A DNA stretch of 64,000 nt from the NCBI GenBank assembly GCA_030263475.1, contig SZPC01000001.1:1-64000 (forward strand). The letters run 5' to 3'. Source of the stretch: OLB4 sp002050165. Lineage in GTDB: Bacteria > Bacteroidota > Ignavibacteria > Tepidaquicellales > Tepidaquicellaceae. The translations under genes and the position numbers were made by a program. This document shows positions 34,444-44,118 of the stretch, in pieces (position 1 is the stretch's first letter; each line of letters begins with the position of its first letter). Under the pieces are notes generated by a model. It did no database searches. It saw nothing but the letters and a program-made list of their open reading frames with translations, and was not told the origin of the DNA.

Positions 34444-35586
34444 TTATGCTTTAAGCAACTCCCTGGCAATTACGATGCGTTGAATTTCACTTGTCCCTTC
34501 GTAAATTTCAGTAATCTTTGAATCCCTAAGGTATCGTTCGACGAGATATTCTCTGACGTAACCGTAACCACCATGTACTTGTATTGCTTCAAGTGAGTTT
34601 TCCACCGCAACTTTACTTGCCATTAATTTTGCCATCGCTGCCTCTTTAATGTACTTTTCACCGATATCTTTTTTATATGCAGCCTTCAAAGTCAATAGTT
34701 TTGCAGATTCAAGTTTAACAGCCATATCGGCAAGTTTAAATTGAATTGCCTGCAGGCCGGCAATTGGTTTTCCAAAAGCTTTCCTTTGTTTTGAATATTT
34801 TACCGCAGCTTCATATGATGCACCGGCAATTCCGAGTGCTTGGGCAGCAATGCCGATTCTCCCGCCATTGAGGGTTTCCATCGCAAACTTAAATCCCAGT
34901 CCTTCCTCGCCGAGTAAATTTTCAACAGGAACCTTGACGTTATTCAAACCAATTGAACACGTATCGGAACTCCTTATTCCAAGCTTATCTTCTTTAACAC
35001 CTAACTCTATTCCATCCCAATTCTTTTCAACTATAAATGTTGAGATTCCTTTATAACCGACTTCAGGATTAGTAACAGCCTGCATGAAATAGTAGTCAGC
35101 GCTTATACCGTTAGTTATCCAGTTCTTCATTCCATTCAGAACATAATAATCGCCCTCTTTTACCGCTGTGGTTTTCTGTTGTGTAGCATCGCTCCCGGCT
35201 TCGGGTTCAGATAGACAAAAGGCTCCAAGCTTTTCACCGGATGCAAGAGGTTTTAAATATTTGTTTCGCTGCTCATCCGAGCCCCACTTTTCAATACCGT
35301 AGCAAACGAGTGAATTGTTAACTGACATTATTACTCCGACTGATGCATCTACTTTTGAAATTTCTTCGACAGCTAGAACGTATGAAATCGTATCCATTCC
35401 TGCGCCGTTCCATTCAGGCGAAACCATCATACCGAGGAATCCAAGTTCGCCAAGTTTTTTAACAATATCTTTTGGGAACTCCGCATTTTTATCGCGTTCA
35501 ATAGCGCTTGGCGCTATCTCATTCTCGGCGAAATCCCTTGCTGCATCACGAATTGCTATTTGTTCTTCGGTTAAATCAAAGTTCAT
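34444..35586 (-). CDS. Acyl-CoA dehydrogenase
   Basis: 380 residues from the ATG at 35586, chosen because the family begins with MNFDLTEEQ; a longer frame to 35643 would run into the neighbouring gene. FAD-binding segment FCLSEPEAGSDA, the ALNGGRIGIAAQALGIA-type region (TLNGGRIG), and the catalytic base glutamate in IYEGTSEIQR near the C terminus are present. It oxidises short- or medium-chain acyl-CoA to enoyl-CoA, passing electrons to ETF. Last gene of the thiolase/hydroxyacyl-CoA dehydrogenase unit (22-base gap). Confidence 0.95.
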   Translation of the reverse strand: MNFDLTEEQIAIRDAARDFAENEIAPSAIERDKNAEFPKDIVKKLGELGFLGMMVSPEWNGAGMDTISYVLAVEEISKVDASVGVIMSVNNSLVCYGIEKWGSDEQRNKYLKPLASGEKLGAFCLSEPEAGSDATQQKTTAVKEGDYYVLNGMKNWITNGISADYYFMQAVTNPEVGYKGISTFIVEKNWDGIELGVKEDKLGIRSSDTCSIGLNNVKVPVENLLGEEGLGFKFAMETLNGGRIGIAAQALGIAGASYEAAVKYSKQRKAFGKPIAGLQAIQFKLADMAVKLESAKLLTLKAAYKKDIGEKYIKEAAMAKLMASKVAVENSLEAIQVHGGYGYVREYLVERYLRDSKITEIYEGTSEIQRIVIARELLKA

Positions 35587-35608
35587 TTGAATTATTTTTA
35601 ATTTAAGG

Positions 35609-36472
35609 TTACTTGTTTGAATAATCGTAAAAACCTTTACCACTTTTTCTTCCCAAGTATCCCGCTGCTACCATTTTAATCAGCAACGGGCAGGGTCGGT
35701 ATTTTGAATCTCCCAAACCTTCGTGAAGTACCCGCATAATAGAAAGGCAAACATCAAGACCTATGAAATCTGCTAATGTAAGAGGTCCCATCGGATGATT
35801 CATTCCAAGCTTCATGACTGAATCAATTGCTTCCGGTGTCGCAACTCCTTCCATAACACAGTACATCGCTTCGTTTAACATTGGGATTAATATTCTGTTT
35901 GAAACGAATCCTGGGTAATCCTGAACTTCAACAGGAATTTTATCAATTATCTCGGATAATTCTTTTACCTCATCAAAGGTTTTCTGTGAAGTGGCAAGTC
36001 CTCTGATGACTTCAACTAATTTCATAACAGGTACCGGATTCATAAAGTGCATACCAATTATTCTATCAGCACGGCTTGTACAAGCTGCGATTTCAGTTAT
36101 GGAAATTGAGGATGTATTTGTTGCAAGAATTGCATCCGGATTGCAAACATGATCAAGAGTACTAAATATCCCCTTTTTAATGTTAAAATCTTCTGATGCT
36201 GCTTCAACAACGAGTTCACAAGCGCTTAGCGAAGAGTAATCCTGATCTGTAGAAGTTGAAATATTCGTCAAGGTTTTATTTTTAATATCCTCTGTTATTA
36301 CTTCTTTCTTCACCTGTCGGTCGAGGTTTTTTGTAATCGTTACAAGCGCATTATCGATTCTCGATTGGTCAATATCAACAAGTATAACTTTAAAACCATA
36401 TTGTGCAAAAACATGGGCTATACCATTACCCATCGTTCCAGATCCAATTACGCCGATTGTATTTATTTTCAT
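35609..36472 (-). CDS. 3-hydroxybutyryl-CoA dehydrogenase
   Basis: 287 residues. N-terminal NAD-binding motif GVIGSGTMGNGIAHVFA (about 8-24) and the catalytic region IGMHFMNPVPVMKLVEVI, with His in the MHFMNP motif and Asn in ATNTSSIS. The C-terminal domain has DYPGFVSNRILIPMLNEA and GMNHPMGPLTLADFIGLD. It interconverts 3-hydroxyacyl- and acetoacetyl-CoA. Lies between thiolase and acyl-CoA dehydrogenase. No crotonase (enoyl-CoA hydratase) is present in the unit, so that step must be encoded elsewhere. Confidence 0.95.
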   Translation of the reverse strand: MKINTIGVIGSGTMGNGIAHVFAQYGFKVILVDIDQSRIDNALVTITKNLDRQVKKEVITEDIKNKTLTNISTSTDQDYSSLSACELVVEAASEDFNIKKGIFSTLDHVCNPDAILATNTSSISITEIAACTSRADRIIGMHFMNPVPVMKLVEVIRGLATSQKTFDEVKELSEIIDKIPVEVQDYPGFVSNRILIPMLNEAMYCVMEGVATPEAIDSVMKLGMNHPMGPLTLADFIGLDVCLSIMRVLHEGLGDSKYRPCPLLIKMVAAGYLGRKSGKGFYDYSNK

Positions 36473-36488
36473 TTCAGATTAATTTGGT

Positions 36489-37661
36489 TTATCTTTCAAC
36501 AATAATCGCACTCGCCTCGCCACCTCCGATGCAAAGTGTAGCAAGGCCGCGTTTGAGATTTAAATCGTTTAATGTGTAAAGCAGAGTTGTCAATATTCTT
36601 GCGCCGCTTGCGCCAATCGGGTGACCAAGCGCGACTGCACCTCCTCTCACGTTTACTTTTTTCGTATCAAGCCCGGCTATTTTGTTTACAGCGCAAGCCT
36701 GAACGGAAAATGCTTCGTTCGCTTCAAACAGGTCAATATCATTTACTCCAAGATTTGCTTTCTTCAAAACCATTTCGATAGCATACGCAGGGGCTGTAGT
36801 GAACCATTCAGGTTTTTGCGCAAAGGAACCTTGCGCTATAATTTTTGCCAGTGGTTTCAATCCGAGCTCTTCCGATTTCGATTTTGACATTAGAGTTAAG
36901 GCTGCTGCACCGTCATTAATAGAAGAAGCGTTAAATGCTGTTACCGTTCCATCTTTCACGAATGCAGGTCGTAAACTACGACCCTTTTCAAAGTTGACTT
37001 TACCCGGTTCTTCGTCATCAGAAACTATATGTTTACTTTTATTGGTTTCAATTTCTATCGGTACAATTTCATTTTTGAAATCTCCGTTTTCAATTGACTT
37101 CAATGCACGTTTATATGATTCTTCAGCGAAATTATCCTGTTCATCGCGCGAAATGTTGAGTTCGGTTGCACATATTTCTGCTGCATTCCCCATGTGAAAA
37201 TTATTGTACACATCGTGTAGTCCGTCAAGAATCATTCCGTCAATTATAGTTGCATTTCCCATACGGTATCCGGTGCGGGCTCTATCAAGATAATAAGGAA
37301 CATTGCTCATGGATTCCATACCGCCTGCAATAACAATTTCTGCATCACCGGATTTTATTGCCTGTTCAGCAAGCATTACTGCTTTCAACCCTGAACCACA
37401 AACTTTATTTATTGTGAGACAAGGTACTGAATCTGGCAGACCCGCGAAAATAGCTGCTTGTCTTGCAGGAGCTTGTCCCAACCCTGCAGGTAATACACAG
37501 CCCATGATAACTTCAGAAACATCTTCCGGTTTTATTTTAGCTCTGTTTACAGATTCTTTTATTACAATTGCTCCGAGCTTTGGTGCAGTTATGGATGAAA
37601 GGCTTCCCAAAAATGAACCTATCGGTGTTCTTACTGCAGATACAATTACCACTTCATTCAT
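36489..37661 (-). CDS. Acetyl-CoA C-acetyltransferase (thiolase)
   Basis: 390 residues. Nucleophilic cysteine C88 in INKVCGSGLKAV, His in GHPIGASGARIL and the second catalytic Cys in CIGGGEASA near the C terminus. NEAFSVQA is the third family motif. Works in beta-oxidation or in making acetoacetyl-CoA. Placed 11 bases after tpiA and 16 bases before the dehydrogenase gene. Confidence 0.95.
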   Translation of the reverse strand: MNEVVIVSAVRTPIGSFLGSLSSITAPKLGAIVIKESVNRAKIKPEDVSEVIMGCVLPAGLGQAPARQAAIFAGLPDSVPCLTINKVCGSGLKAVMLAEQAIKSGDAEIVIAGGMESMSNVPYYLDRARTGYRMGNATIIDGMILDGLHDVYNNFHMGNAAEICATELNISRDEQDNFAEESYKRALKSIENGDFKNEIVPIEIETNKSKHIVSDDEEPGKVNFEKGRSLRPAFVKDGTVTAFNASSINDGAAALTLMSKSKSEELGLKPLAKIIAQGSFAQKPEWFTTAPAYAIEMVLKKANLGVNDIDLFEANEAFSVQACAVNKIAGLDTKKVNVRGGAVALGHPIGASGARILTTLLYTLNDLNLKRGLATLCIGGGEASAIIVER

Positions 37662-37672
37662 CTTGTTGTATG

Positions 37673-38431
37673 TTATTTAATTGATCTAATAATTTTTGTA
37701 AAACTTCCAAATTTTAAACTTGCGCCTCCAATTAACCCACCGTCTATATCGGGTTGACTTAACAGTTCTTCTGATACATTTTCGTTTAGACTTCCTCCGT
37801 ATAATATCCTTATCGATTTCGACCCATCTCCAACTATACCTGAGATTACTTCGTCTCTAATGAACTTATGCATTTCTTGAGCTTCTGACGAAGTAGCATT
37901 TTTACCTGTGCCGATTGCCCAAACCGGTTCATACGCCACGGTAGTTTTTAAAACTTCGTCTTTATCAAGTCCGCTCAGAGATTTCAACAGCTGAGATTTC
38001 ACGACTTCAAATTGCCTATCGCTTTCACGTTCCTCTAATGATTCACCTACGCATAGAATAGGGATTAAATCATAACTCTGAGCTTTGCTTATCTTTAGAT
38101 TTATGAATTCATCTGTTTCACCGAAATATTTTCTCCTTTCGCTATGGCCCAGTATTACGTAGCTGCACCCCACAGCTTTCAACATCGAACCTGAGGTTTC
38201 ACCCGTATAAGCACCTTCTGTTTCATGATACATATTCTGAGCTCCGAGTAAAATTTGTGAATCTTTTAACAATTCATGAACCGGATACAGACAAGTAAAA
38301 TTCGGGCAGACTAGTATATCAGCTTTTTCGAAGTCATAATCGTTGAGTTCGGCAGTTAACTGATCGATCAGCTTAACTGCTTCACCTATATCGAGATTCA
38401 TTTTCCAGTTACCCGCAATTAATTTTTTCAT
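37673..38431 (-). CDS. tpiA: Triosephosphate isomerase
   Basis: 252 residues. GNWKMN at the N terminus (Lys at 11), catalytic His in YVILGHSERR (about 95) and catalytic Glu in VAYEPVWAIGTGK (about 166). The phosphate-binding loop YGGSLNENV and GLIGGASL complete the barrel. Interconverts dihydroxyacetone phosphate and glyceraldehyde 3-phosphate. Start overlaps the gatB stop by four bases. Confidence 0.97.
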   Translation of the reverse strand: MKKLIAGNWKMNLDIGEAVKLIDQLTAELNDYDFEKADILVCPNFTCLYPVHELLKDSQILLGAQNMYHETEGAYTGETSGSMLKAVGCSYVILGHSERRKYFGETDEFINLKISKAQSYDLIPILCVGESLEERESDRQFEVVKSQLLKSLSGLDKDEVLKTTVAYEPVWAIGTGKNATSSEAQEMHKFIRDEVISGIVGDGSKSIRILYGGSLNENVSEELLSQPDIDGGLIGGASLKFGSFTKIIRSIK

Positions 38432-39891
38432 TCAGATAATTTTTTTAAAAGGATTTCATTTACAATTTTTGGATTGGCTTTACCTTTACTCTCTTTCATG
38501 ACTTTGCCAACAAAAAAACCTCTAAGCTTCGTTTCACCTTCCTTGAATCTCTCAACTTCTGCCTGACTTTCACTGAGAATCTTTTGCACAATTGTTTCAA
38601 TTTCACTACTGTCCGATAGTTGTGAGAGATTCCTTTCGTTAATAATATCTACCGGGGCTTTTGTACAACCGGATTTGTATAGTTCGTTAAAAACCTCTTT
38701 ACCTGCATTATGATTAATCTGTCCTGAATCTATTATCTCAACCAGGGTCGCGAGTGAAGGTGGCAGAATTTTTAGTTCATCAATGTTGATCTTGTTTTCA
38801 TTTAGAATTCTCAAAACTTCGGTCATAATCCAGTTACTTGCTTGCTTAATTAATTTCGTTTCCGGTTTCTTTAAAGATGATACAACCTTATCGAAAAAAT
38901 CTGCAATTGATTTATCAGCTGATATAACTTCTGCATCGTAAACAGGAAGCCCGTAATCAGAAATATACCTTTGAATTTTCTTATCATGTAATTCCGGAAG
39001 TTCATTTTTAATCCTTTCAATTTGTTGCTCATTTACTACGACATAGACAAGATCCGGTTCGGGGAAATATCTGTAATCATGCGCTTCTTCTTTTGTCCGC
39101 ATTGGAGTTGTTGTCTTTTCCTTTGCATTATAATTCATTGTATGATAGTTAACTTTATTCCCTGCATCGAGTATCTTTGACTGCCTGTTTATTTCAGCTT
39201 CAATTGCATCAACAACATTTTTAAATGAATTCAGATTTTTAATTTCAGTTCTGGTACCGAGTTCAGTTGTTCCGGTTGGTCTGATGGAGACATTTGCATC
39301 ACAGCGGAGTGAACCTTCTTCCATATTGCCGTCGTTAATCCCGAGGTAAATAAGAATCTGCCTGATGTCCTGCAGGTATTGTAACGCTTCGGTTGTTGAA
39401 TTTATATCCGGTTCACTTACTATTTCAATTAACGGTACCCCACACCGGTTAAAATCTATCAGTGTATCGTTATCAGAAAAATCGTGTATGGATTTTCCTG
39501 CATCCTCTTCCATGTGTATCCGAGTAATTCCGATCGTTTTTGCAGTTCCGTTTATTCTTATATTAACTTTTCCGTTGTAACATATCGGTGTTTCAAATTG
39601 TGAGATTTGGTAACCTTTGCTGAGGTCTGGATAAAAGTAATTTTTTCTTGCAAAAATTGACCGCTCCCGGATATGGCAATTTGTTGCTATACCCATCTTT
39701 AAGATAAAGTTGACCAACTCTTCATTCAAGACCGGCAATACACCCGGATGACCGAGACAAACCGGACAAACGTTGCTATTGGCAGGTGAGTTGAAATCAG
39801 TAGAACACTTACAAAATGCTTTGGAGTTTGTGAGCATCTGAGCGTGAATTTCAAGACCAATTACAGGTTCGTATTTCGAAGAATTGTTCAA
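38428..39891 (-). CDS. gatB: Aspartyl/glutamyl-tRNA amidotransferase subunit B
   Basis: 487 residues. YEPVIGLEIHAQ at the start, the zinc-site cysteines in FCKCS and CPVCLGHPG, LIDFNRCGVPLIEIVSEPD and MRTKEEAHDYRYFPEPDL are GatB landmarks. The C-terminal YqeY-like tail is present. It is part of the GatCAB complex that amidates Glu-tRNA-Gln or Asp-tRNA-Asn. gatA and gatC are not next to it. The start is TTG, since an in-frame stop lies immediately upstream and the conserved N terminus needs it. Confidence 0.96.
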   Translation of the reverse strand: MNNSSKYEPVIGLEIHAQMLTNSKAFCKCSTDFNSPANSNVCPVCLGHPGVLPVLNEELVNFILKMGIATNCHIRERSIFARKNYFYPDLSKGYQISQFETPICYNGKVNIRINGTAKTIGITRIHMEEDAGKSIHDFSDNDTLIDFNRCGVPLIEIVSEPDINSTTEALQYLQDIRQILIYLGINDGNMEEGSLRCDANVSIRPTGTTELGTRTEIKNLNSFKNVVDAIEAEINRQSKILDAGNKVNYHTMNYNAKEKTTTPMRTKEEAHDYRYFPEPDLVYVVVNEQQIERIKNELPELHDKKIQRYISDYGLPVYDAEVISADKSIADFFDKVVSSLKKPETKLIKQASNWIMTEVLRILNENKINIDELKILPPSLATLVEIIDSGQINHNAGKEVFNELYKSGCTKAPVDIINERNLSQLSDSSEIETIVQKILSESQAEVERFKEGETKLRGFFVGKVMKESKGKANPKIVNEILLKKLSE

Positions 39892-39992
39892 TTAAATGAA
39901 TTAGGTTTTATCAAAATTTTGAATGAGATATAATTATCCGGTGAAAGGAATAATTTTTTATATTCTGAATACGGGAAGAATTCCCATCATTT

Positions 39993-41030
39993 TCAAACCT
40001 GGGGCTTGCGTTCATTGAAAGCGTGACTTGTAAGTCTCACAAAACCTGCATTACTTCTGTATTCCTTCAGGTTTCTCGAATTTAAATAGCTCATAGAGGA
40101 CTGCAGACCCTCTATGTACTCCCGGATAATTTTGGAAACTGCACCTTTGTACGGAACCAAAGATTCCTCGCCTTCGATGTAAGATTTGTTATCCTGTTTA
40201 ACTGCAAACGATGCGCTACCACAATATTTTTTCCACCGTTGATTGTTGTATTTCAATACGTCACCCGGAGCTTCCTCTGTTCCTGCTAATACTCTTCCGA
40301 ACATAACAGCATCGCAACCTAATGCAAGCGCTTTGCACATTGCGCCGGGAGTATTTATTCCACCATCTGCGATTATTTTTACGTTACTTTGCTTTTCAGC
40401 TTTAGCTCTAAGAGCACGGATAATTGCATCTACCTGACCAATCCCTATTGCTGATTTGACTGAAGTAGAACACATTGCACCACTTCCTATTCCAACCCTG
40501 ATTGCATCCACGCCAAGATCAATCAGGAATACAGTTGTATCGTAGCTAGCTACATTTCCCGCAATAACTTTTAATTGATATGATGATATAATTCCCGAAG
40601 AGGCATGTATGAACCTTTCAATCATTCTTGAACCGCCATTGGCAACATCAATGCAAATTATCTTTACGCCTTGATCTGCTATTAGCTTTAACCTGTCAAT
40701 ATCCTTATCGATAGAAATGCCGATTGCAGCTGAACGATATTCAGAGTGCGGCAGGTTACCGAAATTTAACTCATAAATTTGTTCTTCCGGTGAATTAAAT
40801 CTGTGGATTATACCGAGACACTTCATTTGTGAAAGTGTATCCGCCATTCTTCCACCACATACGGTATTCATAGGGGAAGCTATTATCGGTACATCTAATT
40901 TCACTCCGAGGAATTCTTCAGATGTATCACAATCTGAACGGTGATCAATTTCGGAAATTTTATCCGGAATTATGGAAATATCGTCGTAAGTTAACGAGTA
41001 TCCGTTGGAAATATTTTCAAGATTTTTCAT
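39993..41030 (-). CDS. IMP dehydrogenase/GMP reductase-family protein without CBS domains
   Basis: 345 residues from the ATG at 41030. The TIM-barrel core has LTYDDISIIP, ASPMNTVCG, DVANGG and the catalytic loop VGIGSGAMCSTS with the thioimidate-forming Cys, then IIADGGINTPGAM and AVMFGRVLAG. The CBS pair that interrupts most IMP dehydrogenases is absent and the length is that of GMP reductase, which recycles GMP to IMP. A CBS-less IMP dehydrogenase is the alternative: the loop MCSTS differs from the C-T-T-R of both classical groups. Starts six bases after sucC. Confidence 0.85.
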   Translation of the reverse strand: MKNLENISNGYSLTYDDISIIPDKISEIDHRSDCDTSEEFLGVKLDVPIIASPMNTVCGGRMADTLSQMKCLGIIHRFNSPEEQIYELNFGNLPHSEYRSAAIGISIDKDIDRLKLIADQGVKIICIDVANGGSRMIERFIHASSGIISSYQLKVIAGNVASYDTTVFLIDLGVDAIRVGIGSGAMCSTSVKSAIGIGQVDAIIRALRAKAEKQSNVKIIADGGINTPGAMCKALALGCDAVMFGRVLAGTEEAPGDVLKYNNQRWKKYCGSASFAVKQDNKSYIEGEESLVPYKGAVSKIIREYIEGLQSSMSYLNSRNLKEYRSNAGFVRLTSHAFNERKPQV

Positions 41031-41036
41031 CAATGT

Positions 41037-42254
41037 TTATGCTGCAATAGCTTCAGTTACTTTTTGGGCCGCATCCTGAAGGGTATCAGCAGGAATAAGT
41101 TTTAAACCGGACTCATCAAGCATTTTTCTGGCTTCAACTGAATTTGTCCCTTGCAGTCTGACAACAACAGGTACCTGAATATTAATGTTTTTTGCAGCTT
41201 GAATAACCCCCTGCGCAACTCTGTCACATCTGACGATACCACCGAAAATATTAATCAGGATTGCTTTGACGTTTGGATCAGATAGGATTATTCTGAACCC
41301 GTTTTCAACAGTTTCCGCTGATGCTGTACCACCAACATCGAGGAAGTTTGCAGGCTCACCTCCGGCGAGCTTAATGAGATCCATTGATGCCATTGCAAGT
41401 CCGGCACCGTTAACCATACATCCTACATTTCCGTCAAGCTTTATATAATTGAGATTCGATTTTGAAGCTTCAACCTCGAGAGGATCCTCTTCATTTGTAT
41501 CCCTCATCTCAGCTATATCTTTGTGCCTGAAAAGAGAATTATCATCAATTGTAACTTTTGCGTCCAATGCAATAATTTTATCGTCACTGCTTATTACCAA
41601 AGGATTAACTTCAATTAGGGATGCATCAAGTTCTTCATACGCACGATAAAGATTATTTATAAACTTAATGAAATCCTTAAATGCATTTCCTTCAAGTCCA
41701 AGTCCATAACCGAGTTCCCGGGATTTGTAACCGGATAAGCCGACTTCCGGGTCAATCCAGACTTTAATAATTTTATCGGGGGTTTCTTCGGCGACTTTCT
41801 CAATTTCAACGCCACCTTCGGTTGATGCCATTATGACATTTTTTGACTTTTCCCGATCTAAAAGTATTCCGAGATAGAGTTCCTTTTTGTAATTCAGACC
41901 CTCAGTAACATAAATTGTCCGAACTTGTTTGCCTTCAGGACCGGTTTGATGGGTGACGAGTATATTTCCGAGCAACTTACTTGCGTATTCTTTTGCGCCT
42001 TTAACATCGCTCCCGAAATATTTTACGCCACCTTCGACAACAATTTCATTCGGATTATGCTGGTTGTAAATAACACCTTTGCCTCTGCCACCGGCGTGAA
42101 TCTGGGATTTTACTACAAATTCACTAATACCCCTTTTCATTAAATCATTAACAGCGTCGTCGAAGTACCTTAGATCGTTTAATGCATGACCATCTTGTAC
42201 AGTAACGCCGAATTTTTTTAATAATGATTTCGCCTGATATTCATGAAGTTTCAT
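41037..42254 (-). CDS. sucC: Succinyl-CoA ligase beta subunit
   Basis: 405 residues. ATP-grasp N-terminal half (MKLHEYQAKSLLKKFGV, VVKSQIHAGGRGKGV) and C-terminal CoA-ligase half with NFLDVGGTASAE, ILINIFGGIVRCD and VVRLQGTNSVEA. It forms succinate and ATP or GTP from succinyl-CoA in the citric acid cycle. The alpha subunit gene sucD is not next to it. Confidence 0.96.
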   Translation of the reverse strand: MKLHEYQAKSLLKKFGVTVQDGHALNDLRYFDDAVNDLMKRGISEFVVKSQIHAGGRGKGVIYNQHNPNEIVVEGGVKYFGSDVKGAKEYASKLLGNILVTHQTGPEGKQVRTIYVTEGLNYKKELYLGILLDREKSKNVIMASTEGGVEIEKVAEETPDKIIKVWIDPEVGLSGYKSRELGYGLGLEGNAFKDFIKFINNLYRAYEELDASLIEVNPLVISSDDKIIALDAKVTIDDNSLFRHKDIAEMRDTNEEDPLEVEASKSNLNYIKLDGNVGCMVNGAGLAMASMDLIKLAGGEPANFLDVGGTASAETVENGFRIILSDPNVKAILINIFGGIVRCDRVAQGVIQAAKNINIQVPVVVRLQGTNSVEARKMLDESGLKLIPADTLQDAAQKVTEAIAA

Positions 42255-42266
42255 ATACAGTTGAGT

Positions 42267-42548
42267 TTAATTATTCTTATTGTTTAAGTCTTTTTGGATT
42301 TTCTCAAGTTCTTTCATTGCAGAATCAATCTCCATTTTAATTGAATCAGAGTTAATTGATTTCAGGATAGAATCGAGCATTTTCCTGCTTGAGTCAATAT
42401 TGACATTGATGTTTTGATCTTCGAGAGATTTTTGAATTTCCTCTTTAACCTTGTCTTCCGCTGTTTGCTGAATTTTATCAGTGATGAAATCACACGATAG
42501 TATTCCGGTCAAGATTAATGCGGCGATAATGAATTTTGTTTTCTTCAT
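42267..42548 (-). CDS. Small lipoprotein with coiled-coil-like tail
   Basis: 93 residues. Lipoprotein signal ends at the lipobox GILSC (C19). The rest is a highly charged helix (Lys/Glu/Asp/Ile heptad-like) with no known domain. It lies one base after pruA and 12 bases before sucC, so it is probably cotranscribed with them. Confidence 0.7.
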   Translation of the reverse strand: MKKTKFIIAALILTGILSCDFITDKIQQTAEDKVKEEIQKSLEDQNINVNIDSSRKMLDSILKSINSDSIKMEIDSAMKELEKIQKDLNNKNN

Positions 42549-42549
42549 G

Positions 42550-44106
42550 TTATTTAATTTTATTGCTTACAAGTTTAGCTTGAGTAAACAGTTGGAGGTA
42601 ATCCCTGCCACCTGCCTTCGAATCGGTCCCGCTCATGTTAAATCCACCAAAAGGATGAACACCAACTAATGCGCCCGTACATTTTCTGTTCATATAAAGG
42701 TTTCCTACGTGAAATTCATCAGCAGCTCTTTCGAGTTTTTTCGGATTTTTTGAATATACTGCGCCGGTTAATCCAAACATTGTATTATTTGCTATATCAA
42801 GCGAATCATCAAATCCACTTGATTTAATGACAGCAAGCACTGGTCCGAAAATCTCTTCTTGTGCAATGGTATCTTTAGGTGAGACATTTTTTATGATTGT
42901 AGGTTCGACGAAATAACCTTTTGATTCAATCTCTTTTCCGCCGGCAATTATTGTACCGCCTTCATCTACGCCCTTTTGAATGTAACTAAGAATACTGTCT
43001 TTTGATTTTTTATTGATGACCGGACCCATTTTAGGATTATCAACTGTTTCGCCAACATTAATTGATTTAACCTGCTCAGCGAGCGCATCACAAAATTTAT
43101 CGTAAATTTTTTCGTGTACTATCACTCTTGAACATGCCGAGCATTTCTGTCCTGAAAACCCGAAAGCAGATGAAAGCACACCTGCAACGGCATCATCGAA
43201 GTTGTGGAGATCCTTGTCAATTATTATACTATCTTTTCCGCCCATCTCAGCAATAACCCTCTTAATCCAAATTTGCGAAGGTTGTTTTTTCGCTGCAAGT
43301 TCGTTTACCCTTAAACCAACTTCCATAGAACCGGTAAAAGCAATCAACCTCGTTAATGGATGTTCAACCAAAACATCGCCGATCGTACCACCACCACCTG
43401 TAATGAAATTTAAAACTCCGTCAGGTAATCCGACTTCCTCCATAAGTTCAACAAACATTTGTGCGATAGCGGGGGAGTCGCTTGAAGGTTTCAGAACGAC
43501 AGTATTACCGGCGACTATCGCAGCAGTTGTCATACCTACGAGTATTGCCAGAGGGAAGTTCCACGGCGGAATAATTACACATGTTCCGAGTGGGATATAG
43601 GTAAGTTTGTTCAGTTCACCTTTAATTTTGGTTAGCGGTTGATCTTCAGCGTACCTCAGCATCTCACGGGCATAAAACTCTAAAAAGTCAATCGCCTCAG
43701 CTGTGTCACCATCTGCTTCAGCCCAGTTCTTTCCGACTTCGTAAACCATCATTGCGGAAAAATCGTGTTTGCGTTTTCTCATTAACTTTGCTGCTTTGAG
43801 CAGATAGTCTGAACGTTTCTTTGGAGAAACTCTGCTCCAATCTCCGAATGTTTCGTGCGCCACCTTAACGCATTTATCTGCATGGTCTGCTGTTCCCTTT
43901 TGAAAAACACCTACAATCTGATCGGAGTTAGATGGGTTGTGAGATGCGAATTTTGTCTCCGTGAAAATCTTCTCTTTACCAATCCTGATCGGATATTCAT
44001 TATTAAATCTTGATTTAATTTTATCAAGAGATTTTAAAAAAGCCTTTTTTTCCTTTTTCGATGAAAAGTCTGTGAACGGTTCGTTTTTAAATTTTGAAAT
44101 TCCCAT
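42550..44106 (-). CDS. pruA: L-glutamate gamma-semialdehyde (1-pyrroline-5-carboxylate) dehydrogenase
   Basis: 518 residues of the aldehyde dehydrogenase superfamily. PWNFPLAI (cofactor site), general-base Glu in VIAEMGGKDSIIID and nucleophile Cys in GFSGQKCSACSR are visible. Length, the N-terminal NEPFTDF segment and GALVGVHPFGGFNMSGTDSKAGG near the end match the stand-alone P5C dehydrogenase of proline/arginine degradation. No proline dehydrogenase is adjacent. Confidence 0.95.
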   Translation of the reverse strand: MGISKFKNEPFTDFSSKKEKKAFLKSLDKIKSRFNNEYPIRIGKEKIFTETKFASHNPSNSDQIVGVFQKGTADHADKCVKVAHETFGDWSRVSPKKRSDYLLKAAKLMRKRKHDFSAMMVYEVGKNWAEADGDTAEAIDFLEFYAREMLRYAEDQPLTKIKGELNKLTYIPLGTCVIIPPWNFPLAILVGMTTAAIVAGNTVVLKPSSDSPAIAQMFVELMEEVGLPDGVLNFITGGGGTIGDVLVEHPLTRLIAFTGSMEVGLRVNELAAKKQPSQIWIKRVIAEMGGKDSIIIDKDLHNFDDAVAGVLSSAFGFSGQKCSACSRVIVHEKIYDKFCDALAEQVKSINVGETVDNPKMGPVINKKSKDSILSYIQKGVDEGGTIIAGGKEIESKGYFVEPTIIKNVSPKDTIAQEEIFGPVLAVIKSSGFDDSLDIANNTMFGLTGAVYSKNPKKLERAADEFHVGNLYMNRKCTGALVGVHPFGGFNMSGTDSKAGGRDYLQLFTQAKLVSNKIK

Positions 44107-44118
44107 TTTTATTGTTCT

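Noticed and set aside
39911..39922. Perfect palindrome TCAAAATTTTGA upstream of gatB
   Set aside because: Pure A/T-centred palindromes of this length are expected in such DNA, and no regulator gene is adjacent.
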